Source: Willaertia magna
Taxonomy: Eukaryota; Heterolobosea; Eutetramitea; Acrasida; Naegleriidae
DNA length: 19,752 nt
Direction: 5' to 3'
Assembly (NCBI GenBank): GCA_902984215.1
Contig: CADWAF010000516.1
Span: 1 to 19,752, forward strand
In this document: in pieces, positions 1 to 7,969 of the stretch
Numbering within the stretch: the stretch's first letter is position 1
How the letters are laid out: the number at the start of each line of letters is the position of its first letter
Notes under the pieces: model-generated
Database searches by the model: none
Seen by the model: only the letters and a program-made list of their open reading frames with translations
Told to the model about the DNA's origin: nothing
Translations under genes and position numbers: made by a program

Positions 1-2
1 AG

Positions 3-254
3 GTTGAAAAGAAATGTATTAAGAGAAAATACACCAAGAAATGTATTAAGAAATCAGCAGGTTATAAGATTTGTGCTAAATATCAATTCACTGGTGGAAA
101 GAAAGAATGTGTTAAATATGCAGAAAGAACTGTCTGTGCAGAAAAGAAAAAGATTTGTTCACCATTTGAAATTGAAAAGAGACAACATAAAAAACCAAAG
201 AGTTATAAACCAAAAAATTATAAGAAAAAGACTTCAGTTTACAAGAAGAAATAA
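3..254 (+). CDS. C-terminal end of a Cys/Lys-rich protein (5' partial)
   Basis: An open frame enters from the left edge and ends at TAA 252-254, giving 83 residues with no start codon in view. I prefer it over the overlapping ATG frame at 4-285 because its composition is ordered. Six cysteines recur every 7-12 residues (positions 5, 14, 24, 36, 45, 52), each flanked by Lys/Ile/Val, followed by a Lys/Tyr/Pro-rich tail without Cys. The other frame reads only Arg/Asn/Lys/Val noise. Even Cys spacing would suit a disulphide-rich secreted or surface protein, but no signal peptide can be checked because the 5' end is missing. The family is not recognised. The next gene starts 115 bp downstream on the same strand. 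Confidence 0.55.
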   Translation, partial: VEKKCIKRKYTKKCIKKSAGYKICAKYQFTGGKKECVKYAERTVCAEKKKICSPFEIEKRQHKKPKSYKPKNYKKKTSVYKKK

Positions 255-369
255 TTTTGCAAAATCCACGTTTATTGTGAAATAGTGTTTTAATAACATT
301 GTAATAATATTGGAAAATAAAAAGTGCGCTTAAAATATACCCAACTCAAATTGTTTAATTATTAAAAAA

Positions 370-2322
370 ATGGGAACACGTGATGACAGCAACCAAAAGA
401 AACTTTTCACATCTATAGACGTGGCAGGTCCACAAGCAAAAAGTTATTTGAAAATGGAGGAATTAGTAACAGCAAACGCTCATCATCGCTATGAACTCTA
501 TGAATATTTTTCATTTGAAGAACTATCAAAACACTCCTTTAAAACATACATTGATCTTATCCATAGATTTATAATTTTTTTATTATTGGAAAGTAAACCA
601 TTATTTACAGTCAAACCATCAGAAAATGATCATTTAGAAAGAATTTTAAAAGATTATTCAATTAATAAACCTTTACAATATTTAAAAGAAGAAAATGAAA
701 ATATTGATTATTTTTTTATTGACACAAATTATTCGTCTCTTTTTGACGTTTACAATAATGAAATTACTTTACAAAAAGAGGAAAAGAAAAGAATTATTGA
801 CTATAATAATCAAATGGAAGAAGACAGTGACGATCTGGAAGAACTTGACAATGAAGAAGAGCAGGAACAAGAATTAGAAGAAAAAGAGAATTTTAAAAAG
901 AAAAAAAAGATAATTGAATATGTTCCTCCTTTTATCTCAAATTATTTTTTAAATATTACAAGAAAATATATCCCAGTATCTAAATTAGGAAAAGAAATTT
1001 ACAATGAAATTCACTTTAAATCATTTGAAGATATGTATTATAATATTAATAGATTAATTTTTGATGATCAATTACTATCTAATTTTATTACAACTTATTT
1101 TAATTTTGAAAATCAAATAATTGAAAATACAAATTTAGATAAAAATTATTTATTAGAAATTATTTGTCGTGGATTTTGTGTGATTGGTGAAATTATTGTC
1201 ATTGTGATTGGTGAAATTATTGTCATTGAAATGTTATCGAAAATACAAGAAGCAAGTTCTTTTAGTGAGTTGAATAATGAATTTATATTTTTTAAACGAA
1301 TTAAAGAAAGTGCTTCTTTGGATATGTATTGTTTTTCTTTATTATTCACAAATGATTTTACAATTATTCAATCTTGTAAAGATTTAACTACATTTATTGA
1401 AAATGATAATATTGATAATGATATTAAACAAATTGAAAAGAATTATTTATTTAAAAAATTACCAATTGATATTCATTCTATTATTTTAAGATTTATTGAT
1501 AATTATAAAGATTTATTGGATTTAAGAATTATTTGTAAACATTGGAATAATTTAATTGTAAATAATAATGATATCTGGAAGTATCAATGTTATAATACTT
1601 TAATACAAAATTCATTGTTTACGTTGTGTAATACGCAATCATTACCTTTTAAAGAATTTGAAAAACGATTTAATGTCGACCAATCATTCACTCTTTTCTT
1701 TACAAAAATTAAACCGTTACTAAATTTTGAACGTTTTAAAAAGGATAGTGATGAAAGTAATGTAGGCAATTTTCCAGAAACTAACTATTCAACATGTATT
1801 TATATTAATCCAAATAATTTCTCTGTCAGTAAAGGATCTACTAAAACTGTCAACAATAATAATCAATTTCAACCTGATTTACCTCCTGCAATGTCAATGA
1901 AAGAAGATGAAAGGTGTTTAGTGCAATTAAATTGTAAAGAATTAAGTAGATTTTTTAGTGGATCTTATTTACCTAAAACTGGAATGATTTATATTTTTCA
2001 AGAAAATTGGATTGAAAACAAAATTAGAGTTGAATACACAGAATACGAATTTGATTATGACAAAAGTAACACAATAGAAATAGTTTACGCTTTGAAAGAA
2101 AACAATTTGGAAAACCCTCAAATAGAAAGTGGAGTAGCTATGCTTAATAATGGTGGAGAAGATATCTTGTCGATGAAATTAATTTATGAAACAATTACAA
2201 TATCAAAACAAGATTCATTGCAGATGAATTTTAATAAGGCACACATAACTAATATCTTGGAAAGAACACATAAAAAGAAAAAGAAGAAACCATACCGTGG
2301 AAAATTAATTGAAATTAATTAA
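370..2322 (+). CDS. F-box protein with possible DUF1963/YwqG-like C-terminal region
   Basis: A single exon of 650 codons; the ATG follows an A-run. Residues about 362-408 form an F-box: LPIDI at 364-368, then a leucine-spaced helix, ICKHW at 388-392 and a distal Trp near 404. F-boxes bind Skp1 and make a protein the substrate adaptor of an SCF ubiquitin ligase, so that role is inferred. The F-box is central rather than N-terminal. The first 360 residues hold a very acidic stretch (about 140-170) followed by a Lys run. The region about 505-600 (LVQLNCKEL, then LPKTGMIYIF) resembles the core of DUF1963/YwqG proteins by eye; this is tentative. The chain ends in a Lys-rich segment that could be a nuclear localisation signal. 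A perfect 24-bp tandem duplication lies at codons 271-286. The convergent gene's stop is 18 bp away. Confidence 0.8.
   Translation: MGTRDDSNQKKLFTSIDVAGPQAKSYLKMEELVTANAHHRYELYEYFSFEELSKHSFKTYIDLIHRFIIFLLLESKPLFTVKPSENDHLERILKDYSINKPLQYLKEENENIDYFFIDTNYSSLFDVYNNEITLQKEEKKRIIDYNNQMEEDSDDLEELDNEEEQEQELEEKENFKKKKKIIEYVPPFISNYFLNITRKYIPVSKLGKEIYNEIHFKSFEDMYYNINRLIFDDQLLSNFITTYFNFENQIIENTNLDKNYLLEIICRGFCVIGEIIVIVIGEIIVIEMLSKIQEASSFSELNNEFIFFKRIKESASLDMYCFSLLFTNDFTIIQSCKDLTTFIENDNIDNDIKQIEKNYLFKKLPIDIHSIILRFIDNYKDLLDLRIICKHWNNLIVNNNDIWKYQCYNTLIQNSLFTLCNTQSLPFKEFEKRFNVDQSFTLFFTKIKPLLNFERFKKDSDESNVGNFPETNYSTCIYINPNNFSVSKGSTKTVNNNNQFQPDLPPAMSMKEDERCLVQLNCKELSRFFSGSYLPKTGMIYIFQENWIENKIRVEYTEYEFDYDKSNTIEIVYALKENNLENPQIESGVAMLNNGGEDILSMKLIYETITISKQDSLQMNFNKAHITNILERTHKKKKKKPYRGKLIEIN
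1180..1227 (+). repeat. Perfect 24-bp tandem duplication inside the F-box gene
   Basis: Two identical 24-bp units (1180-1203 and 1204-1227) lie head to tail and in frame, each adding the eight residues VIGEIIVI. There is no mismatch between the copies, so the duplication is recent or homogenised. It lengthens a hydrophobic beta-type segment about 80 residues before the F-box. Confidence 0.95.
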
Positions 2323-2340
2323 TTTGGTGAATTTTCCCAT

Positions 2341-5205
2341 TTAGTGAAAGTAGTGATTATAATCAAGAAGATGAGGATGGTAATTTATCCATTCCAATGC
2401 CAACTCTCTATCATTTGTAAAGGCAAAATGTTCACTCCTACCTGCAACTGGTTTACTTTTTTGAATGAACACAGTTGTTTCAATTTCATTTCCTTCATCA
2501 TCTTCTACCATTTCAACACAACCAGGTATTGCCTTTTGTATTTTTCTTTCTTTTTCTTCTTTACTTAAATAAATTAAATCAGTGTAAGAATCATAGTCCT
2601 CAACATTATTTTCTTCAAACATGTAGTGTAAGGCAACGGTAGATGAATTACTATCTGTTGAATATCCATCACTTATATAATCTTCATCTTCTTCATCATT
2701 GATTGACTGTAAAGAAGGATAATCATTCTTTTTTGTTACTTCTTCTTCTTCTTCAAAACAATTAAAACAAATAGTTTCGTTAGTCAAATGAATTATTAAA
2801 GTTTTTATCCATTCGTTCGTTTGATATAAATGATAAACACTTTCTACAGCTTTTTCAAATAAATTAATTAAATTTGATTTCCAAAAAATATATTCCAATA
2901 AACTTTTAACACAAACATTACTTTTATAAATAATAATCTTTTTAGTCAACTGAGTGGAAACCAATTTTATATCTTCATTTTGTAAATAATCTCTTCCATA
3001 AAAGTCAGCTATTTCATTGGCAATTGAAAAAAGAAATTGACTGGCAAATTGTTCCATTCCTTCTTGCAATAAATTTAATACCATTGGTGTCATTGGTACT
3101 TCGTTGCGAAAATAATTTCCAACTTCTCCAACCAATCTACGAAATGGTAATTTGGATATTAACAAAGATTCTCTTTTCACAATATTTGATTTAAAGAGTA
3201 ATTGTTCTTCTTCATTTGTCAATTTCAGTTTCTTTTCAACTGGTTCTTTGTCGTTAATATTTGTGGAAGAAATATTATTTTCTATTTCCTCACTAAACTT
3301 TCTCTTTCCAATATTAACACTACTTAATTTATAAGAACCTTCCAAAGGCATATATTCTTTGTTTTCTACAGTCTCAAAAGGTTGTAAAAGAGTTTGGATT
3401 TTACAATATTCATTAAAATTATTTTCAGCTTGCAAGTTGACAGAAATGGTAGAATTAACATTTTCCAATAAAGCTATACTATCATTCAATATCTTTTCTT
3501 CTGTTTTATCATTGTCACTATTCATAATAGTATGAATAGAAATCATTTCTTCTTCATCATCATCATCTGATTGATGTGTATAATAATGTGTTTCAAGTGG
3601 TTCAATATTATGATCAAAATCATAATAATCTGAATAACGTGATCTTTCTAAAGTAAAATTAGAATGCATTTCAATAACTGTATTTTTATCTCCATAACAT
3701 AACCATGAATTCTTTTCATTTCTTTTTCTTTCAATTATTTTCTTCATGTCTTCACTTTCTTTCTCGTCTAAATCAATAATATATTCCTCTTCCTTTTTTT
3801 CTTTTTCAAAATCAATTACTTCTTCTAATGTTTTATTATTCTCATTTTCCTCATTACATTCTTGCTCATTTTTTAGTTTGTTGTCTTCTTTTTCCAATAA
3901 AACACTACTTTCAACTCTCTTTTTATCTTTTAATTTTAGTGTTTTACTATTCTTTAAATGTAAGTCAACTATTTCTTCTCCAACTATATCTTTAAATAAA
4001 TTAATTAAATTATCATAATTTAATAAGATAGATAATTCAATAGGTGATACTAAATGATACATTGAGCGTGAGAATGGATTAGCACCATATTCTAATAATA
4101 ATAATTTAATTAAATCTTCATTTCTTTGCTTAACTGCATAATGTAAAATTGTCAAACCAATATTATCTGTTAAATTACACATCGTAAAACATGAAATAAT
4201 TCCTGTTTCTTTTAAAATTAATTTGTTTTGTGCTAAATTTAATAATTCATCAATTTGTTTTAATTTATTATCTGGATTTAAACAAAATTGTAATAATTCT
4301 TTGTTTCCTTTCCAACAAGCTAAATGTTGTAATAAAAATGATTTACAAAATGTTGGTTTTAAATGTTTATAATTTTTACCAACAAAGCTAATATCTTCTT
4401 TAAAGTCAACTAAATGAATAAATAATCCAGTTTTAAATAATTCTTTTACAATAAAAGATGCAATATTATCAGTTAAATTATTATTAATTTTAACATTTGA
4501 CAAGTTATCAATTATATTTAATAATAAATCTCTAGGGAATATTGAATAAATTGGGTCAATAATTCTCCAATAAGAAATAATCGAATTATTATAGTTATTT
4601 CTATTATACTTTTCTTCTTCTTCTTCTTTATGAATAGATTGTAAAAAATTCAAGATATTTAAATTAAATAACTTTTCAATAGTAATTTCATTTTGATTTC
4701 TTGTATATTCATTATCATTTAATAATTGTAAAGTTGGTTCTAATAATTTGTAAAATAAATAATGAAAACATGATATCATATTTTTAGGTGTGACAAATTC
4801 CAATACATTTTGACTTAATGATATTTTTAATAAAAATCTTAATAATTTATTATTGTAATCCTCTTGTTTTGAAAATAAATCAATCCATTTTATTACTAAT
4901 TGTTGAAATACTATTTCATTATCATCCATTATTAAATTATTTTTGTTTAAATTTAATTTTGAATTTAAATTTACATTTCTAATTGTATCATTACTTATTT
5001 TTAAATATTTATAGAACCATTGATGTAAATTACAATTATTTGACAGCTGTAATTCAATTAAAATGTTCCAAAATCTATCTTGTTCTGTAAATTCATAAAA
5101 ATGTTTATTTAAATAACGAATGGAATAAATAGTTTTGTGTAAATCGGAGGTGTCAAACAGATAGGATAAAATTATTTCTAAATTTTCAAATGGTATTTGT
5201 TGCAT
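2341..5205 (-). CDS. F-box / ankyrin / histone-H3-like fold fusion protein
   Basis: One uninterrupted exon of 954 residues; ATG at 5203-5205 after an A-run. Residues 1-50 look like an F-box (IPFENLEIILSYLF, then a distal FW near 45). Residues about 289-405 carry ankyrin-like repeats (LLQHLACWKGNKELLQFCL; LTILHYAVKQRNEDLIKLLL; YGANP). About 430-500 is a Glu/Lys-rich linker. Basic patches near 645-670 (KRK; KKLKL) could be a nuclear signal. Residues about 680-756 match the histone H3 fold: LLISKLPFRRLVGEV, then F699, LQE at 713-715, E718, LF at 725-726, N730, R738 and DI at 745-746, in H3 order and spacing. The last 120 residues are acidic with interspersed Tyr. No family with this whole architecture is known to me. 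Inferred: a nuclear SCF-type adaptor that could pair with H4 or an H3 chaperone. Confidence 0.85.
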   Translation of the reverse strand: MQQIPFENLEIILSYLFDTSDLHKTIYSIRYLNKHFYEFTEQDRFWNILIELQLSNNCNLHQWFYKYLKISNDTIRNVNLNSKLNLNKNNLIMDDNEIVFQQLVIKWIDLFSKQEDYNNKLLRFLLKISLSQNVLEFVTPKNMISCFHYLFYKLLEPTLQLLNDNEYTRNQNEITIEKLFNLNILNFLQSIHKEEEEEKYNRNNYNNSIISYWRIIDPIYSIFPRDLLLNIIDNLSNVKINNNLTDNIASFIVKELFKTGLFIHLVDFKEDISFVGKNYKHLKPTFCKSFLLQHLACWKGNKELLQFCLNPDNKLKQIDELLNLAQNKLILKETGIISCFTMCNLTDNIGLTILHYAVKQRNEDLIKLLLLEYGANPFSRSMYHLVSPIELSILLNYDNLINLFKDIVGEEIVDLHLKNSKTLKLKDKKRVESSVLLEKEDNKLKNEQECNEENENNKTLEEVIDFEKEKKEEEYIIDLDEKESEDMKKIIERKRNEKNSWLCYGDKNTVIEMHSNFTLERSRYSDYYDFDHNIEPLETHYYTHQSDDDDEEEMISIHTIMNSDNDKTEEKILNDSIALLENVNSTISVNLQAENNFNEYCKIQTLLQPFETVENKEYMPLEGSYKLSSVNIGKRKFSEEIENNISSTNINDKEPVEKKLKLTNEEEQLLFKSNIVKRESLLISKLPFRRLVGEVGNYFRNEVPMTPMVLNLLQEGMEQFASQFLFSIANEIADFYGRDYLQNEDIKLVSTQLTKKIIIYKSNVCVKSLLEYIFWKSNLINLFEKAVESVYHLYQTNEWIKTLIIHLTNETICFNCFEEEEEVTKKNDYPSLQSINDEEDEDYISDGYSTDSNSSTVALHYMFEENNVEDYDSYTDLIYLSKEEKERKIQKAIPGCVEMVEDDEGNEIETTVFIQKSKPVAGRSEHFAFTNDRELALEWINYHPHLLDYNHYFH
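2938..3168 (-). other. Histone-H3-like fold domain (residues about 680-756 of the F-box/ankyrin protein)
   Basis: Aligned from memory with canonical H3 residues 59-126, this segment is collinear with a single one-residue insertion in the middle of helix 2 and shows roughly two dozen identities in about 67 positions. The PF-x-R-L-V-x-E-[IV] block is the classic H3 signature; only the basic residue after RLV is replaced, by Gly. Helix 2 keeps LQE..E and LF, and the loop 2 / helix 3 region keeps R...DI-L. The H3 N-terminal tail is absent, since the fold sits inside a larger protein. Loop 1 shows no CENP-A-style insertion. Confidence 0.8.
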
Positions 5206-5628
5206 TTTTTTTAAATTGTTAATACATCACTAGCATTTTGAACGGTATTTTTTCCCTTGTCAACCTTTACTGATTTTTACAACCAAATTTTATTTTATTT
5301 TAAATTCACTTTTTTCCGGTTCATTGCTATATAATTTGTTCTTCTTTAATCATTTTTTTTTCCCAAACATTTATCTTCATTGAAATCTTCACATTTTCTA
5401 AATCCACATTTCTTATTGCCACTTGAACTACGTTAGTAGTATAAAATTTCATTAGTTTCAACATTGGGATACATGAATTTATTTTTATGTACAATTTGAT
5501 TAAAATTTAAATAACTATTAAATTTTAAGGTTGATTCAAATATCTGTCTCTTGTTAGAACTAAACAATTATTGGGGAGTATTTCTTAGGTTAGCATGTCC
5601 TTAAAGTTTTTGCTTTAAAGAAAAACAT
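5206..5628 (-). promoter_or_regulatory. 423-bp spacer: promoter of the F-box/ankyrin/H3-like gene
   Basis: This spacer separates two minus-strand genes and must hold the promoter and 5' UTR of the gene starting at 5205. It is AT-rich with T-runs. I see no tRNA and no clear core element. The middle part contains the coding-like minus-strand frame listed separately at 5346-5567. Confidence 0.5.
5346..5567 (-). pseudogene. Possible gene relic: coding-like frame broken by one TAA
   Basis: On the minus strand one frame stays open for 44 codons (5567 to 5436), meets a TAA at 5433-5435, continues for 28 codons (5432 to 5349) and stops at TAA 5346-5348. The residues look coding: first a mixed segment (FMYPNVETNEILYY), then a Gly/Cys-bearing segment (GNKKCGFRKCEDFNEDKC). 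No splice pair of the size used elsewhere in the window removes the stop. It may be a decayed exon, a duplicated fragment, or chance in AT-rich DNA. The family is not recognised. Confidence 0.3.
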
Positions 5629-6117
5629 TTAATAAGTGGAGGGAACCATAACGAAATCGAATTTTAAGGTTGACCTCAGTACAGCAGAATCAGTAACTTG
5701 AATATCTTTCCTTGAAGAAATAAGATTAGTTACCATATTTCCTAGCTTAGTTCCATAGAGCAATTCCATAATTAACCTCTCCTTTTCATACAGAGCTTTA
5801 GACATAGACATAAGGAAGGCTATAACACAAACTGTTACAATAGCAATTAACAAAAAACAAATTATCCAGATTGCTGCCAGAACTGATGATAGGGAAGGAA
5901 ATAAAGGGCTGTTATGAGTATTTAATGTCCAAAATATCGTAAATACCAATGAGCTTAAAAGACAGGCTATTAAAAACATAACATATCCAAAAACTATTCC
6001 TCGTTTTTTAATAGAAGGATGTAATAGTTTTTTCTTTTTTAAGGCTATATTGTCAACTGAGTCTGTCATATTAGCATTGTTATTAGTATTATTCGGAATT
6101 GTTGTTGCGTCTTGCAT
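5629..6117 (-). CDS. Unknown two-helix membrane protein
   Basis: A 162-residue single-exon frame; ATG at 6115-6117. Residues 1-25 are polar and Asn/Thr-rich, followed by a basic patch (KKKK at 27-30, KKR at 37-39). Two strongly hydrophobic segments follow, about 41-63 and 78-103, joined by a short loop with Asn and Pro. The C-terminal 58 residues are soluble, first charged and probably helical (KALYEKERLIMELLYG), then ending in a beta-like stretch. The basic patch before helix 1 suggests that both termini are cytosolic, forming a hairpin in the membrane. I do not recognise the family. It is divergent from the pyridoxal kinase gene, across a 404-bp spacer. Confidence 0.7.
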   Translation of the reverse strand: MQDATTIPNNTNNNANMTDSVDNIALKKKKLLHPSIKKRGIVFGYVMFLIACLLSSLVFTIFWTLNTHNSPLFPSLSSVLAAIWIICFLLIAIVTVCVIAFLMSMSKALYEKERLIMELLYGTKLGNMVTNLISSRKDIQVTDSAVLRSTLKFDFVMVPSTY

Positions 6118-6521
6118 TATCCTACTAGTGTAAATAAAATCTTCTGTTTCACACTACAGCTTGTTGCTGGGAGGTTTTGTTGTAATTTTTTAAAGTTTTA
6201 TTAAAAACCTGTTTTTTTTATACTTAAAGCCTTGATTCAATGTTTGTTCTTCTCTATCCTAAATTGGCAGTACTGAAAAATGGAAAGAAATACTGGGGAA
6301 GAAAGAAAAATGATGGTTAAGATTGTTGTAAATCAGGCAGCAATTGGGAGGTAATGAGAAAATGGAGTAAGACGTATATCTCTACCCTTCCATTCATGGA
6401 ATTAACATTTTCATCTGCCAATGCATTAGTATTTGATTGATTTTATGAAAATGCTATCTTCCTCAACTAGAATCGAAAGGATGATCTCGGGAAACTCAAA
6501 GATAATAAGAATAAAAAAAAT
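6118..6521. promoter_or_regulatory. 404-bp divergent promoter region
   Basis: This spacer serves the membrane-protein gene on its left (-) and the pyridoxal kinase gene on its right (+). It is less AT-rich than the coding DNA around it. A 15-codon ORF starts with two ATGs at 6310 and ends at 6354, in the orientation of the kinase; it could be an upstream ORF. The kinase frame is open back to a TAG about 40-50 bp before its ATG but offers no earlier ATG. No RNA gene or repeat is seen. Confidence 0.45.
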
Positions 6522-7475
6522 ATGAGCTCTCCGATGAATGAAGAAACACTTCATGGTAAAGTTTTGAGTATTCAAAGTCACGTCGTCCATGGATATGTAG
6601 GAAATAGAGCAGCAGTATTTCCTCTACAAGTACTTGGATTTGAAGTCGATTTTATAAATTCTGTTCAATTTTCAAATCATACGGGTTATCCAAAAGGTGT
6701 CAAAGGACAAACACTTACAGGAGAAGAATTAAAACAATTATATTTAGGATTAGAGGCCAACCAATTAGATATAGGTTATTCTCATTTACTTACAGGATAT
6801 ATCGGAAATGAAAGTTTCTTACAAAATGTTCTATTTATCTATGAACAATTAAAAGAAAAAAATCCAAACCTAGTCTATGGTATGTAATTGTTAAGAATTA
6901 ATTAAATTGAGATTATTTGAATAACAATAATATTAGTTTGTGATCCTGTTTTAGGAGATGAAGGAAAATTATATGTTCCAGATAAATTAATTCAAATATA
7001 TAGAGAAAAAGTACTTTCTATTGCAACAATTATAACACCAAATCAATTTGAAGCTGAAACATTAAGTGGTAAATTAATTAAAACAGAACAAGATGCTTTA
7101 GATGTAATTGAAATCTTTCACAGCGCACCATTTAACATTCCAATCGTTGTTCTGACAAGTGTAGATTTTAAAGAACAAGGAAATAATGAATTAATTTTAT
7201 ATGCAAGTAACAAATTTTCAAACAAAAAGTATAAATTACCATTTAGAAAATTGGAAGGTAGTTTTACGGGTACAGGAGATGTAGTTAGTGCTTTGACATT
7301 AGCTTTCCATTCAATTTATGGAGATGAACAATTTGATAAATCTTTAGAAAGAACAATTGCATGTATTCAAGCAATTCTTGAAAGAACTCCACCTGGTGAA
7401 GAATTAAGGTTAATTCAATCTAGATTTGTTTTACAAGATCCTCCAATTAAGTTCAAAGCAATTCAATTAGATTAA
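6522..7475 (+). CDS. PDXK: Pyridoxal kinase (2 exons)
   Basis: Exons 6522-6879 and 6937-7475 with a 57-bp intron (GTATGT...TATTAG) encode 298 residues, close to the roughly 310 of animal enzymes. The enzyme phosphorylates pyridoxal, pyridoxine or pyridoxamine with ATP in the cytosol to supply PLP. The N-terminal block ([20 protein letters not shown], then [10 protein letters not shown]) is characteristic of the family. The splice restores [13 protein letters not shown] exactly across the junction; reading through the intron gives an immediate stop. ITPNQFEAE lies in exon 2, and FTGTGD is the ribokinase-superfamily anion-hole motif with the catalytic Asp. The linker after VLGDEG is shorter than in animals. 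The ATG at 6522 follows an A-run; a second Met at residue 5 is an alternative start. The stop codon touches that of the convergent neighbour. Confidence 0.95.
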
Positions 7476-7916
7476 TTAATGTACATAGTAAATAACATTT
7501 TGGTTTAATTTATATAATTGTAATAATAATGGTTGACTAATAATCCAAATGCCAATACCTATTAATCCTCCAAAATATAAAGTTTTAAATTGTTTTTTAA
7601 AGGAAGAAAGAAATGTCATTATCCATTTATAAATATTTTTAAATTTTAAATTACTTTGTGTTGTTGGAGCTAATGTATTGTTGTTATTAATATTTGTTAA
7701 ATTATTATTTTCAACAATACTTGAAGACTCTTTCACATCGGAAATTAACATTACTATTAAATTAGATGAGCCTTTATAGATAAAGAACATTCCTACAGCT
7801 CCACAAATAAAAGAAATACTATAATCAATCATTGTTGCAAATAATTTTCCAACTAATTGTTCCAATAATGTATCTCTAATAATTTGATTCGTTTTAGCAT
7901 CAATCATTCGAACCAT
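7476..7916 (-). CDS. Unknown two-helix membrane protein
   Basis: A 146-residue single-exon frame; ATG at 7914-7916 after an A-run. Hydrophobic segments lie at about 32-58 (with a GAVG motif) and 113-135 (GGLIGIGIW). They flank an Asn/Thr/Ser-rich loop at about 60-90 and a basic stretch at 91-111. The N-terminal 30 residues are amphipathic and could be a peripheral helix. Glycine-rich helices of this kind are common in small mitochondrial membrane proteins, but I cannot assign a family. The stop (7476-7478) directly abuts the pyridoxal kinase stop, and the p24 gene ends 53 bp upstream on the same strand. Confidence 0.7.
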   Translation of the reverse strand: MVRMIDAKTNQIIRDTLLEQLVGKLFATMIDYSISFICGAVGMFFIYKGSSNLIVMLISDVKESSSIVENNNLTNINNNNTLAPTTQSNLKFKNIYKWIMTFLSSFKKQFKTLYFGGLIGIGIWIISQPLLLQLYKLNQNVIYYVH

Positions 7917-7969
7917 TTTTTTAATAAAAATAATTTATTTATGCTTTACAAAAAATATTACAAAATAAT

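Noticed and set aside
4..285. 93-codon ATG frame at the left edge
   Set aside because: The overlapping frame ending at 254 has ordered Cys spacing and better composition; this one looks like its out-of-frame shadow.
2315..2322. Recurrent TTAATTAA palindrome at stop codons (2315, 7472, 8793)
   Set aside because: An all-AT octamer is expected several times in 20 kb of this composition and also occurs away from stops.
3746..4018. Ser-rich plus-strand ORF opposite the F-box/ankyrin gene
   Set aside because: It is the complement of an acidic Glu/Lys/Asp-rich coding stretch and has no independent support.
5524..5671. Shared TCAACCTTAAAATT in the 5629-6117 gene and the relic frame, with a near copy in the aminopeptidase P intron
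   Set aside because: A 14-base match in DNA this AT-rich is expected by chance at this scale, and similarity does not extend beyond it.
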